A DNA stretch of 64,000 nucleotides from CAILZL01 sp049840395 (GTDB taxonomy: Bacteria > Pseudomonadota > Gammaproteobacteria > Steroidobacterales > Steroidobacteraceae), in assembly GCA_049840395.1 (NCBI GenBank), contig JASGLD010000009.1:277792-341791 (forward strand), read 5' to 3'. Positions 25,229 through 34,711 of the stretch are shown here, in pieces. Positions within the stretch are counted from its first letter, which is position 1, and the number at the start of each line of letters is the position of its first letter. Below the pieces are notes generated by a model. That model was not told the DNA's origin and did no database searches. It saw nothing but the letters and a program-made list of their open reading frames with translations. The position numbers and the translations under genes are program-made.

Positions 25229-27550
25229 TTAGAATTTCAAATTCACACCGGCAATCGGCACCAGGCTCAGACCGGTTTGGTTCTCGACGGCGATGCCGGA
25301 TACGGTGTTGTCGGTATTTATGGTGATATCGCGGCAACAAATATTGTCGCGGTCCAATGCATTACGCAGCTCTAGAAACAGCTGCAGCTGTGCGGCACGA
25401 ACCGGCATGCTGTATTGCGCGCGTAATTCCAGCGAAGCAAAGTCGTTGAAGCGTTGTGAATTGCGCTGGCCCAGGGTGGCGCTGGTCGAGTTGGCATTGA
25501 GTTGCAACGGCGTATAAGCCCAACCGCTGTGCAGAGTGCTGCTGCCGGACAATAGCCAACGATTGCTGGACCAGTTAAGGCCCGCGGTGAGGGCATGCGG
25601 TTGATCCCAGCTGCGGCGTACATAGACGCCTGCGATCTGATCCTGCACGCGCGACCAGCTGTAATTCAGCCACCAGCCGAAACTATCTTTGGCCGGCGCA
25701 GTCAGCGAGACTTCCAGACCTTGCGCGCGCGAGTGTGTGGCTTGAATGACATTGCGATCGATTTCCAACTCGCTGGCCAGCGTAATAATGCTCAATAGAT
25801 TTTCGTTGCGCGGCGCCAGACGGCTGCCCCGCTTGCGATAAGCTTCAACCCGCAATTGCAAATCCGGCGTCAATGCCTGCGTCCAGCCGAGAATGTATTG
25901 GCGCATGCGTTCGGGCGGATTGAAGCGTGGTGTGGCCGCACTGCTGTCCAGCATGTGCAGTGCCTGCGCCTGCACATAGTTGCCGGCGCTGACATGAATG
26001 GAGCGGGTGTCATTCACCGCATATTGCAGGTTGATGCGTGGGCTGAGTTGCCGGCCATGATTGAGATAGGGAAACACGTCATAACGCAGTCCGGTTTCCG
26101 CACGCCATGCACCCCACTGCTGGGTCAGGTTCAGATAGCTGGCGTAATCGGTGTTCGAAAATTCATGAGTGTAGTAGCGCTGTAAAGCGCTCTTGGCGAA
26201 GGTGCTGCTGAGCGGCGCCAGGTAGGTGGCCTCGCTGCTGTATTTATAATTGGCCCGGCTGTGATTAATGTGCACGCCCCATAGCCACTGCAGATGGGCA
26301 CTCGTCTGCAGCGATAGGTTGCTGTCCAGCGTGAACAGACGCGCATTACGTTCATCGTTCAGCGAACCGGCAGCGATGTTGGTATGACTCATTTGCGCAT
26401 TGCGTCTATTGGTCAGCTGTGTCTGCGCCAGCTGCACATCGTAGTGCAGTGCTTCCGAGGCGTCCTGCTGCCAACCAAGCCATAGATAGCTGTCGTGGTC
26501 GTGCGCGCGTGCGCGTTGTTCGCCGGAGTTGGTTTCCAAGTCGAGATCGTCGTTCAAGCGCAGCGCACCCATGCGCAGTTCGCCATCGGCCAGGTGATAA
26601 CTGTGGCGCACCACGAAGTCTTCGAACTCGGGTTCACCGATGCTGTTCTCGGTATGTTTGATGACCTGCGACACGTTGCTGGTGCGATAACCCACCAGCC
26701 AATGGCCGGCTTCATTGGCATAACTGCCGGTGCTGTGTAAGCGGCTGTACAGCATGCTGGCGCCGATGGTGTAGTGCGTTTCGGCAGTGTTGCGTGGCGC
26801 CAGATCGATCACCGCAGCGTTGTGATTGCCGAATTGCACCGGATAGGCGCCGCTGTAGAAGTTCAGGGTTTGCACCCAGTCCGGATCGAGCAGACCGAAC
26901 AGACCTTGAAAGTCTTTCAAGTGCACCGGCTTGTACAGTTCGACACCATCGAAGCGCACCAGATTCTCATCTTCGTAACCGCCCCGTACATGCGTCAGTG
27001 TGGACAGGCTATTGCCGGCTGCGCCGGGCAGGTACTGCACGCTACGCAGTACGTCCTGCTCGATGCCTGCGGTTTTTTCCAGGCTGGCGTGCGGCAACTG
27101 CACATTGGCATTGCTGGATTCATCGCGGGTCAGGTTGTAACGACTGGCAAAGACGACAACTTCTTCAAGCGCGGCGGCACTGGTGTTCGGCGTGGCTTTC
27201 TCGGCGGGTTCAACGGCATTGGCCGCATTGTTGCGGATGATGGTGTAGCCCTGGCCCATCGGCAGCGCCTGCAGTTCCAGATTGAATGTCTTGAGCGCAA
27301 GGCGCAGCCGATCCAATTGCAGCGTGGCGGCAGGATCGGTGTCGATCACCAGTTCATCGCTGACAATCTGCGAGCTGTATAACAAAGGCAGGCCGGCGCT
27401 GCGCAGCTCATCCAACACGGCGTTCAACTTGCGTCCCGACCAGCTTTGATTGGCTGAAACGACGCGGGTTTGTGCGTCGGCAACTGCAATACTGTTAGCG
27501 GCGCACAGGCCCAGCATCAACCATGGCAGTAAAGAAGTGTGTGAATCCAT
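25229..27550 (-). CDS. TonB-dependent outer-membrane receptor with N-terminal STN signalling domain
   Basis: 773 residues: signal peptide (cut near ADA-QTR, residue 27), a secretin/TonB short N-terminal domain (about 30-110), then the plug (RSVQYLPGAAGNSLSTLTHVRGGYEDENLVRFDGVELY) and a 22-strand barrel ending in LVPIAGVNLKF. The STN domain is used to signal through FecR to an ECF sigma factor, and both are encoded immediately upstream. The plug resembles receptors for larger ligands rather than classic siderophores; the substrate cannot be told. Transcribed last in the sigma-FecR-receptor order. Confidence 0.88.
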   Translation of the reverse strand: MDSHTSLLPWLMLGLCAANSIAVADAQTRVVSANQSWSGRKLNAVLDELRSAGLPLLYSSQIVSDELVIDTDPAATLQLDRLRLALKTFNLELQALPMGQGYTIIRNNAANAVEPAEKATPNTSAAALEEVVVFASRYNLTRDESSNANVQLPHASLEKTAGIEQDVLRSVQYLPGAAGNSLSTLTHVRGGYEDENLVRFDGVELYKPVHLKDFQGLFGLLDPDWVQTLNFYSGAYPVQFGNHNAAVIDLAPRNTAETHYTIGASMLYSRLHSTGSYANEAGHWLVGYRTSNVSQVIKHTENSIGEPEFEDFVVRHSYHLADGELRMGALRLNDDLDLETNSGEQRARAHDHDSYLWLGWQQDASEALHYDVQLAQTQLTNRRNAQMSHTNIAAGSLNDERNARLFTLDSNLSLQTSAHLQWLWGVHINHSRANYKYSSEATYLAPLSSTFAKSALQRYYTHEFSNTDYASYLNLTQQWGAWRAETGLRYDVFPYLNHGRQLSPRINLQYAVNDTRSIHVSAGNYVQAQALHMLDSSAATPRFNPPERMRQYILGWTQALTPDLQLRVEAYRKRGSRLAPRNENLLSIITLASELEIDRNVIQATHSRAQGLEVSLTAPAKDSFGWWLNYSWSRVQDQIAGVYVRRSWDQPHALTAGLNWSSNRWLLSGSSTLHSGWAYTPLQLNANSTSATLGQRNSQRFNDFASLELRAQYSMPVRAAQLQLFLELRNALDRDNICCRDITINTDNTVSGIAVENQTGLSLVPIAGVNLKF

Positions 27551-27601
27551 TTATATGCGCGCCAAAAAGTGCGCGCATATTAGCAGTCCTCTAGTTATGG
27601 A

Positions 27602-28588
27602 TTACTGTGCTTGTGAGATGAGTAATTGCCGATCCTGAACAGTGGCATGGAAGTCGGTGGCGGCCAGTACAACCTGTAACGCTTGTAACGGCGGCAACGT
27701 GGTCTGTTGACCGTGCAGTATCACTCGGTCGGCATTGGTCTTGATGGCTGCGCTGGCATAACTCAATTGGTAACCAGTTTCATCGCCCACCCACTTCAAA
27801 AATTCAGAGACACTGCGGTTTTCCAAAGCAAATGGCTGCGCCAAGGCATCCACCCACTGCCAGCTGGCATCGTCCATGCGTAGTTCGCTGCGTATGGCCT
27901 GCGATTGTGCGTCCAGTTGTAATTGTTCCAGCGGCGCGACGGTAAACTGCGCAGCGCCTGCTTTGATGGCTGCCTGCCCCTCACGCACTGCGACCCGCAG
28001 CATCTGGCCATCGGCATCGATGCGATAGCGGGTGCCAAGGTGAGTGACGTCGCCACGTACGGTGTGCACCGTCAGGGCGGCGGCATTGCTATGGCTGTCG
28101 ACATACATCGAACCCTGCGTCAGTTGTACTTCATTGGCATTGATCCAGCGCAGCTCGCTGTTGCCGGCGATACGGACATCAATACCATTGTTCAATGCCA
28201 GCCGTACCGCACCACCATTGCCGGTGCGCAAGGTATCGCCATCATGAATCCGGCTCTCGTTAGCCGCGCCACTGCCATTGACTGTGGTGTCGCGTGCCTG
28301 TTGAGCAGTGGCAATGAGCTGCGGTGTATTGACGGCAGTGCCGGTGCTCAATTGCCTGCTTACCAGCCATGTCGTGCCCAGGGCGCAGATCATGAAGCCT
28401 ACGGCTGCCAGCCAGCGGCGTTGCAAGCGAGCTTTGCGACCGGCAACCAGGTGCTGCCATTCGGCGTGCACGGCAGCGCGCACCTCGGCTTCAAGACGCT
28501 TCGGTGGTGCACGACGTGCGCCGGCCTTGGCCAGCAGCTGCGCCAGTGGGTCGGTGGCATCCGGATGTGGATCTTCTGAGTTGCTCAT
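27602..28588 (-). CDS. FecR-family transmembrane anti-sigma/sigma regulator
   Basis: The 328-residue protein starts with a cytoplasmic segment of about 55 residues, has one membrane segment (LAAVGFMICALGTTWLV, near 62-80) and a periplasmic FecR domain (GDTLRTGNGGAVRLALNNGIDVRIAG, QGSMYVDSHSNAAALTVHTVRGDVTHLGTRY split across two strand sets). The C-terminal part (FLKWVGDETGYQLSYA, PPLQALQVVL) is a secretin-like STN partner. It should receive the receptor signal and free the sigma factor encoded 34 bases upstream. Confidence 0.88.
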   Translation of the reverse strand: MSNSEDPHPDATDPLAQLLAKAGARRAPPKRLEAEVRAAVHAEWQHLVAGRKARLQRRWLAAVGFMICALGTTWLVSRQLSTGTAVNTPQLIATAQQARDTTVNGSGAANESRIHDGDTLRTGNGGAVRLALNNGIDVRIAGNSELRWINANEVQLTQGSMYVDSHSNAAALTVHTVRGDVTHLGTRYRIDADGQMLRVAVREGQAAIKAGAAQFTVAPLEQLQLDAQSQAIRSELRMDDASWQWVDALAQPFALENRSVSEFLKWVGDETGYQLSYASAAIKTNADRVILHGQQTTLPPLQALQVVLAATDFHATVQDRQLLISQAQ

Positions 28589-28622
28589 AATCTATTACCG
28601 CCGCGTCAGTCGCGGATTACAG

Positions 28623-29231
28623 TCAAATGGGGTCTTGGAACAGTTGCAGCGCCGGCTGCGCGCCATACAGTTGTTCAAACATGTCGCGGAATGCCTGACG
28701 TGCACGTTGTAGCAGCGATTGCGCCGCGCCATGTTGCAGGTTCATGCGCTCGGCGATTTCGTCTACGGACAGGCCGTCGACGTACTTCCATTCCAGTGCA
28801 TCGCCATAACGGGGCGGCAGATGATCGAGTACCACCTGCACCAAGCGTGAGACTTCGGACCGGCGTGCGGTCAGTTCGGGATCGAGATCCGGCGAGGCCA
28901 TGGCCTCCAGCGCCGCTTGAATATGCGGATCGTCTTCAATGGGGATGAAGCGCTGAACGTGACGGCCGCGTTGCTCGAAGTAGTCGCTGAGCTGTGAACG
29001 ACAAATTTGACACAGCCAGGTAAACATGGCCGCTTCACCGCGGTAGGTGTCGATCTTGCGCAGGGCGCGGCACAGTGTCTGTTGCACGATGTCGCGCGCG
29101 GCATCTTCGTCGTTCATGCGCGTGATGGCGAAGCGATACAACCGACTGAAGTAGTGGTTGAAGAATTCGTTGAATGCGCGTTCTTCGCCCTTGAGCAGGC
29201 GCTCGGCGAGACGACGGTCTTCGAAATTCAT
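28623..29231 (-). CDS. ECF sigma factor of the TonB-receptor module
   Basis: 202 residues with region 2 (FNEFFNHYFSRLYRFAITRMN, DIVQQTLCRALRKIDTYRGEAAMFTWLCQI) and region 4 (LPPRYGDALEWKYVDGLSVDEIAERMNLQHGAAQSLLQRAR). The DLD-P linker is longer than in FecI proper. It directs transcription of its own regulon, probably including the receptor gene downstream. Its N-terminal ATG at 29231 is preceded by CAGGA. An unmistakable ECF sigma, but its target promoter cannot be told from this sequence alone. Confidence 0.9.
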   Translation of the reverse strand: MNFEDRRLAERLLKGEERAFNEFFNHYFSRLYRFAITRMNDEDAARDIVQQTLCRALRKIDTYRGEAAMFTWLCQICRSQLSDYFEQRGRHVQRFIPIEDDPHIQAALEAMASPDLDPELTARRSEVSRLVQVVLDHLPPRYGDALEWKYVDGLSVDEIAERMNLQHGAAQSLLQRARQAFRDMFEQLYGAQPALQLFQDPI

Positions 29232-29493
29232 GCAACTGTCCTGCGGCTACCAAAGCATCGGATATGGGTATAGACGGACTGTAAATGGGAAATCAATCGC
29301 GTTTATGTGTAGGCGGCGATTGTATTTGATGCCGCCTGCTGTCCTATGGTCTATAAGACATTGCCTAAAGCATGATTAAGTTGGCGAAACCGACCGGCAA
29401 TAAGCAATAAGTCTGGTAACTAACCGATTGCCCGATGGTCTCAATGGGGGTGGTGCAATGTGCAAGATAAGTCTCGGTAACAGGAACGGATGA

Positions 29494-31254
29494 GTGACGG
29501 AATTTCTTTCTTGCAAACGAGTTGTATGGTTGGCGCTGTGTCTGGGAACGGCGCGGCTGGCAACCGCTCAGGAAAAGCAAGCTGAGGCCGCCACTGAAGC
29601 TGCCGATAATGCTGCGGCGCCCGGCGCTACCGATGCAGCCTCTATCGAATCCTCTACGGAAGCGCCGTTAACTGAGGTGACCACCACGGCCATACCCACC
29701 GATGCGCAGTTGCAGGCCAGCGGTGCCGTTATCGGTCGCATCGATATCAAAGTGGTGGATGTGTTCGATACCGACAACCCGAAGGAATCGGGCAAGGCTT
29801 ATCGAGCGGCGAATTACCTGCATATCAACACTCGCGAGCAGACAGTGCGGCCGCAGTTGCTATTCAAGAGTGGTGAGCCGTACATGCGGCACATCCTCGA
29901 TGAGACCGAACGCAATCTGCGTGCACGGCGCTATCTGGAAGACGCCAGTATTCTGCCGGTGGCTTACCACGCGGATACCAATACGGTGGACCTGCTGGTG
30001 AGAGTGCACGATGTCTGGACTTTGAATCCAGGTGCCACCCTGGGCCGCAGCGGCGGCGCCAATCACACGGGTATACAGCTCGATGAAAGCAATCTGCTCG
30101 GTTTAGGCAAGAGCATATCGGTGGATCGCGATCAGGACGTGGATCGCAGCGCCTGGAAGTTCGGCTATCGCGATCCCAACTTTCTTAGCACGCGTTGGGA
30201 GTTGGGTTTGCGTTACTACGATAATAGTGACGGTCATTTGCGCGGCGTGAACATCAATCATCCCTTCTATTCACTGGATACGCGCTGGAGCGCTGCACTG
30301 GACGCCAGTAGTGAGGAACGTATCGACAAGCGCTTCGAGCAGGCGCAGGTGGTGGACCAATATGTTGTGCGTCAAAAGAGCGCCGGCGTGCAGGCGGGTT
30401 GGTCCACCGGTTTGCGTACTTATCGCGGTTCGGGCTGGGTGCAGCGTTGGTCGTTGGGTTATCGGGACGATGCGCAGCGTTTCTCGCCCGATCCGGTATT
30501 GGGCACGCTGACACTGCCGGTAGATAAGGTGTGGCGTTATCCCTGGGTGGGCTTGTCCTGGTTCCAGGATAAATATGAAGTGACGCGCAATCGCGATCGC
30601 ATCGCGCGTACCGAAGACGTGTATGTCGGTTTGTCGTTGAACACTACTTTGGGGTATGCCGCAGAAAGCTGGGGTTCCACCGCCAACGCGTTGATCGCCA
30701 GTATTCAATTGGCGGATACCTATCGATTGAGCGAGCGTCAGTATCTGTCCGGTAATCTGTCTTTCGGTGGCCGTCATCAAAGTGATGCCTGGCATGCAGC
30801 GCTGTACTCCGGCAGTCTGCGCTATGATTTTCGCGAGACCAACAAGGCTTTGTTCGTGATCAGTCTCAGTCATGCGCATCTGGAAAATCCGGACGATTCG
30901 CAGCAGTTATACCTGGGCAGCGATGAAGGTATGCGCGGTTATGTGCTGCGTTTTCGCAGTGGCACGGAACGCAGCGTGTTGGCGCTGGAGCAGCGTGTCT
31001 ATACCGACAAGCAAATTTTGCGATTGCTGAGTGTGGGCGGTGCGGCCTTCATCGACGTGGGTCATATTGCCGGCGAGACCTTCGATGCACCCAATGGCCG
31101 CAGCACCTTTGCCGATGTCGGCTTCGGTTTGCGTCTGGGTAACATTCGCTCCAGTCGCGGCGATATTTTCCATCTCGATCTTGCCTATCCATTGAATGCC
31201 GACGACAAGGATCGCAAGTTGCAGTTCTCGGTTACTACCAAGACTTCTTTCTAG
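29494..31254 (+). CDS. Omp85-superfamily outer-membrane protein with POTRA region
   Basis: 586 residues with a signal peptide (cut near ATA-QEK, residue 26), an alanine/threonine-rich linker, a POTRA-like segment (about 75-175: IGRIDIKVVDVFD, LLFKSGEPYMRHILDETERNLRARRYLEDA) and a long barrel to the end. Near the C-terminus is the GSDEGMRGY element, like the GG-x-x-RG-hairpin (L6 loop) of BamA/TamA. GTG is the start. With only one clear POTRA-like repeat it is smaller than BamA; it could be a lipase-type, TPS or assembly barrel. It stands alone, without a TamB partner or passenger. Confidence 0.75.
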   Translation: MTEFLSCKRVVWLALCLGTARLATAQEKQAEAATEAADNAAAPGATDAASIESSTEAPLTEVTTTAIPTDAQLQASGAVIGRIDIKVVDVFDTDNPKESGKAYRAANYLHINTREQTVRPQLLFKSGEPYMRHILDETERNLRARRYLEDASILPVAYHADTNTVDLLVRVHDVWTLNPGATLGRSGGANHTGIQLDESNLLGLGKSISVDRDQDVDRSAWKFGYRDPNFLSTRWELGLRYYDNSDGHLRGVNINHPFYSLDTRWSAALDASSEERIDKRFEQAQVVDQYVVRQKSAGVQAGWSTGLRTYRGSGWVQRWSLGYRDDAQRFSPDPVLGTLTLPVDKVWRYPWVGLSWFQDKYEVTRNRDRIARTEDVYVGLSLNTTLGYAAESWGSTANALIASIQLADTYRLSERQYLSGNLSFGGRHQSDAWHAALYSGSLRYDFRETNKALFVISLSHAHLENPDDSQQLYLGSDEGMRGYVLRFRSGTERSVLALEQRVYTDKQILRLLSVGGAAFIDVGHIAGETFDAPNGRSTFADVGFGLRLGNIRSSRGDIFHLDLAYPLNADDKDRKLQFSVTTKTSF

Positions 31255-31280
31255 TGTTTGAGATGCGGCATGTGTGAGAT

Positions 31281-31320
31281 GCCCCCACCCTAACCCTCCC
31301 CCGTGGAACGGGGGAGGGGA
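31281..31320. repeat. Palindromic repeat CCCTCCCCCGTGGAACGGGGGAGGG (left member of an inverted pair)
   Basis: A C-rich arm, a GTGGAA loop and a G-rich arm form a strong hairpin. It is mirrored by the element at 31441-31480, the two facing each other across 120 bases. The same sequence recurs at 41171 and 41350. The 31255-31661 gap contains these elements and no gene that I can support. Confidence 0.75.
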
Positions 31321-31440
31321 CAGGAATGGTGGCAGTGAATGCAGTGTGCGGCGCTGCGCCATACTGCCGACTACGTTTATAGAGAGCAGGAGCAAGTGAG
31401 GGAGCGGAGCCTCAGGTAAACAAAATACAGTGGCGATCCT

Positions 31441-31480
31441 TACCCTCCCCCGCTAGCGGGGGAGGGCAGGGTGGGGCATC
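31441..31480. repeat. Palindromic repeat, right member of the inverted pair
   Basis: CCCTCCCCC-GCTAGC-GGGGGAGGG followed by CAGGGTGGGGCATC, the reverse of the GATGCCCCCACCC that opens the left member. The two ends therefore make a 200-base REPIN-like unit downstream of the Omp85-type gene. Confidence 0.72.
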
Positions 31481-31661
31481 TTGTATGTCAACGCTTTTTT
31501 GAAACGCTAAAAAAATCTGATTGTCCGTTCGTCCCGACTCTCCTGCAGGACTCAGCGCGCACAGATATCACACAACTTTTCCAAGTAAACGATTGCCACC
31601 TGCACGATTAGACGCGCTCCGGTATCCTTGCGAGCTGTTTGCTGTGTGAGATTGCCTACTG

Positions 31662-32903
31662 ATGCGCCTGCTCGATGCCGACGGCTTTGCCGTGTTGAAA
31701 CAACGCGATTTCGTGTTGTTTCTGTTGTTACGCATGTTCGGCAACATTGCGGCGCAGATGCAGACCGTGGCGGTGGGGTGGCAGGTCTATGAGAAAACCG
31801 GCAATCCACTGGATCTGGGCTGGATCGGGCTGTCGCAATTTCTGCCCTTTGTATTGTTGATTCTGCCGGCCGGCCATGTGGCCGATCATCATGACCGTCG
31901 TCGCATCCTGTCGCTGTGCTATGGCGTGCATGTGCTGTGTGCGCTGGCCTTGGGTATCTACACCTGGTCGGATTCAACCCAGGTATGGCCCATCTTCGTG
32001 GTGATGACCTTGCTGGGTATGGCGCGCGCCTTCGCCATGCCGGCCAGCCAATCCTTGTTGCCTAATCTGGTCACGCCGGATCAATTCGGTCGCGCCATCG
32101 CCTTCAGTTCCATGGTGTTTCAAGCCTCCACCATTGCCGGTCCGACGTTGGGCGGTTTGTTGCTATTGGCAGGCGTACAGACCGTGTATGTCGCAGTGGT
32201 GGTGTGCAGTCTGATTTGCGTGACTGCCATGGTCAGCATGCACTACCGACATGCAACACAGGTGAAGGAAGCGGCAGCCGAACTGGATCTGAAATCGTTG
32301 CTAACCGGTTTGAACTTCGTGCGTTCACAGCCGTTGATGTTGGGCGCGATCTCGTTGGATCTGTTCGCCGTGCTATTTGGTGGTGCCACCGCGCTATTGC
32401 CCATCTATGCCAGCGACATTCTGCATGTGGGTCCGACAGGATTGGGCATGCTGCGCAGTGCACCTGGTGTGGGTGCTTTGGTGTGCGCCATCTGGTTAAG
32501 TGCCCATCCCATCACTCGCCATGTGGGTCGCTGGTTGTTCGGTAGCGTGCTGGTGTTTGGCGCGTCCACGGTGGTGTTCGGTGCTTCTACCAGCTTCATC
32601 GTGTCCTTGGTGGCATTGGCAGGTTTGGGTGCCAGCGACATGATGAGTGTGTTCGTGCGCAATTACCTGGTGCAGCTGATCACGCCCGATGCAATTCGTG
32701 GTCGTGTCAGTGCGGTAAGTTCCGTATTCATTGGCGCTTCCAATGAATTGGGTGAATTTGAGTCGGGCACTACCGCTGCGTGGTGGGGCACGGTGGCGGC
32801 GGTGGTGGTCGGCGGTAGCGCAACTATTGTGGTCTCATTGCTATGGATGAAATTGTTCCCCGCACTGCGTCGCATGGATAAGTTTCCAGATCCGGTGCGT
32901 TAA
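31662..32903 (+). CDS. MFS exporter, EntS-like (MFS_3) family
   Basis: A 413-residue transporter with about twelve membrane segments. The early motif VGWQVYEKTGNPLDLGWIGL and the loop GHVADHHDRRRILSL (motif A) are typical of the EntS/MFS_3 group, which exports siderophores and macrolide-like compounds. Other signatures are SQSLLPNLVTPDQFGRAIA and LITPDAIRGRVSAVSSVFIGASNELGEFESG. The substrate is not determined; no biosynthesis genes are adjacent. Confidence 0.85.
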   Translation: MRLLDADGFAVLKQRDFVLFLLLRMFGNIAAQMQTVAVGWQVYEKTGNPLDLGWIGLSQFLPFVLLILPAGHVADHHDRRRILSLCYGVHVLCALALGIYTWSDSTQVWPIFVVMTLLGMARAFAMPASQSLLPNLVTPDQFGRAIAFSSMVFQASTIAGPTLGGLLLLAGVQTVYVAVVVCSLICVTAMVSMHYRHATQVKEAAAELDLKSLLTGLNFVRSQPLMLGAISLDLFAVLFGGATALLPIYASDILHVGPTGLGMLRSAPGVGALVCAIWLSAHPITRHVGRWLFGSVLVFGASTVVFGASTSFIVSLVALAGLGASDMMSVFVRNYLVQLITPDAIRGRVSAVSSVFIGASNELGEFESGTTAAWWGTVAAVVVGGSATIVVSLLWMKLFPALRRMDKFPDPVR

Positions 32904-33020
32904 GACACTCACAGGCACTTTTCGAAATTGAGAATTGCAACGTATTGCACTGACAAGGATGTCACTGGTTTGTAAACATTGGCTTTTTACACTGCCGACT
33001 TTCAATCAAGTCGGTGTGAT

Positions 33021-33281
33021 GTGAAGAGCTCCAGTAAGTTGTTTGCGATGCTGCTTTGCGTGGTAGGCGTCGCTCGTGCAGGCGATGGCAAGCCGGATGA
33101 AGTCGCCATCAATAAGTTACCTGCCTACGATATCAGCGAGTTCAATCGCGTGTACTGGCGCTGGAAGCGCTGTATGAATCGATGGGAGCAGGAGCGCGGC
33201 GCCAGCGATAGCAAGAAGCAGCTGGAAGTGTGCGGGGCGGAACCTATGCCGCCGAAACCCATGGCTCAGCCATCGCAGTGA
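33021..33281 (+). CDS. Small exported protein, function unknown
   Basis: A GTG start gives 86 residues with a signal peptide (MKSSSKLFAMLLCVVGVARA, cut before GDG) and a mature part with two cysteines (WKRCMNRWEQ and LEVCGAEP) and a proline-rich end (MPPKPMAQPSQ). A longer frame from a TTG at 32979 adds residues that spoil the signal peptide. No family is recognised. The two cysteines could pair in the periplasm. Confidence 0.5.
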   Translation: MKSSSKLFAMLLCVVGVARAGDGKPDEVAINKLPAYDISEFNRVYWRWKRCMNRWEQERGASDSKKQLEVCGAEPMPPKPMAQPSQ

Positions 33282-33366
33282 TTTGCCGATTGGGCTGATT
33301 GCAGTCCGACGACAAGACGTACCTGTCGCAGTTGCATACTGTATATAACAACAGTAAAGTGCCGCC

Positions 33367-34464
33367 ATGGCTGAGCAACGTGGCAAACAGATCGAGGAGC
33401 AGGTGCGCATCGGGCGTGGCGCGGTGAGCAATCCTGCCGGCCGCTTTGAATCGGTGGCGGTGCAGTCGACCGACGACGGTTGGTGGCGTGAGGATGAAGC
33501 CGATCTACCGCGCCTGCCGACCACGGTGCAGCCGGATAACAGCCGCACCATCATCACGCACAATGACTCGCCGGATATTGGGTTTTCCCAGTCCATCAAT
33601 CCTTATCGCGGCTGTGAGCATGGCTGCATTTATTGTTTCGCGCGTCCCACGCATGCCTATTTCAATCTATCGCCGGGCCTGGATTTCGAGACCAAGCTTT
33701 TTTACAAACCGGATGCGGTGCGGCTGCTAAAAGCGGAATTAGCCAAACCGACTTATCGCTGCGAGACCATTGCGTTGGGCACCAATACCGATCCCTACCA
33801 GCCTATCGAGCGCGAATACCGCTTAATGCGCGACATTCTCGAATTGTTGGCCAGCTGCAATCATCCGGTGAGCATCGTTACCAAGGGCAATCTCATCGAG
33901 CGTGATCTGGATGTGCTGGCGCCCATGGCGGAGAAAAACCTGGTGTCGGTGGCGGTCAGCATTACCACCTTGCGCAATGATTTAAAGCGCACGCTGGAGC
34001 CGCGCGCCGCAGCGCCCGCTGCACGTCTGCGTGTGGTCAGAACCTTGCGCGATGCCGGCGTGCCGGTCACGGTGATGGTGGCGCCGGTGATTCCCCTGCT
34101 AACCGATCCAGAATTGGAAAACATTCTTGAAGCAGCGGCAGAGGCGGGCGCGCGTCATGCCGGCTACTTGTTGGTGCGTCTCCCGTTCGAAGTGAAGCAA
34201 TTATTTCGCGATTGGTTAAATGCGCATGAGCCGCTCAAGGCGCAGCACATCATGTCGCTGCTCAATCAAATGCGCGGCGGACGCGACAACGATCCGCGTT
34301 TCGGTTTCCGTCAGAGTGGCATGGGCGTGTATGCCGATTTATTAGCCACGCGATTTGCCAGTGCCTGCCGCCGCGTCGGGTTGAATCAGGAACCGCGCCC
34401 AAGGTTGGATACCCGTCGGTTTGTGCGGCCCGGCGACGCAGGAGCGCAGCTCAATCTCTGGTAA
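33367..34464 (+). CDS. PA0069-family radical SAM protein
   Basis: 365 residues. The cluster motif NPYRGCEHGCIYCFARPTH carries the CxxxCxxC of radical SAM enzymes at about residues 84-91, and the following LGTNTDPYQPIEREYRL, SIVTKGNLIERDLDVL and GVPVTVMVAPVIPLL match the PA0069/Rv2578c group of Rad SAM proteins related to spore-photoproduct-lyase-like folds. The reaction is unknown; the family is widespread in proteobacteria and mycobacteria. No partner gene is next to it. Confidence 0.88.
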   Translation: MAEQRGKQIEEQVRIGRGAVSNPAGRFESVAVQSTDDGWWREDEADLPRLPTTVQPDNSRTIITHNDSPDIGFSQSINPYRGCEHGCIYCFARPTHAYFNLSPGLDFETKLFYKPDAVRLLKAELAKPTYRCETIALGTNTDPYQPIEREYRLMRDILELLASCNHPVSIVTKGNLIERDLDVLAPMAEKNLVSVAVSITTLRNDLKRTLEPRAAAPAARLRVVRTLRDAGVPVTVMVAPVIPLLTDPELENILEAAAEAGARHAGYLLVRLPFEVKQLFRDWLNAHEPLKAQHIMSLLNQMRGGRDNDPRFGFRQSGMGVYADLLATRFASACRRVGLNQEPRPRLDTRRFVRPGDAGAQLNLW

Positions 34465-34711
34465 CGCTTTGCTCCAACTGTTTTGCTGCGACTCTTTGTT
34501 ATGGCCCTTTATTATGGCTAGGGGTAACAGTCATGAATTTTCAATGACGTCGGCACGTATTTTTCCGGCTATTACGAAGAATATGTAATCAAGCGCCGCT
34601 CGCAGAATTTCTGTTTATTTATGATCCCGGGCTATGGTCCCAAGGCCGGATTGCGGACTATGATGGAAGTACTGATCGTATTTGAAAGTCATGTGTGCCG
34701 AGGCATGGACC

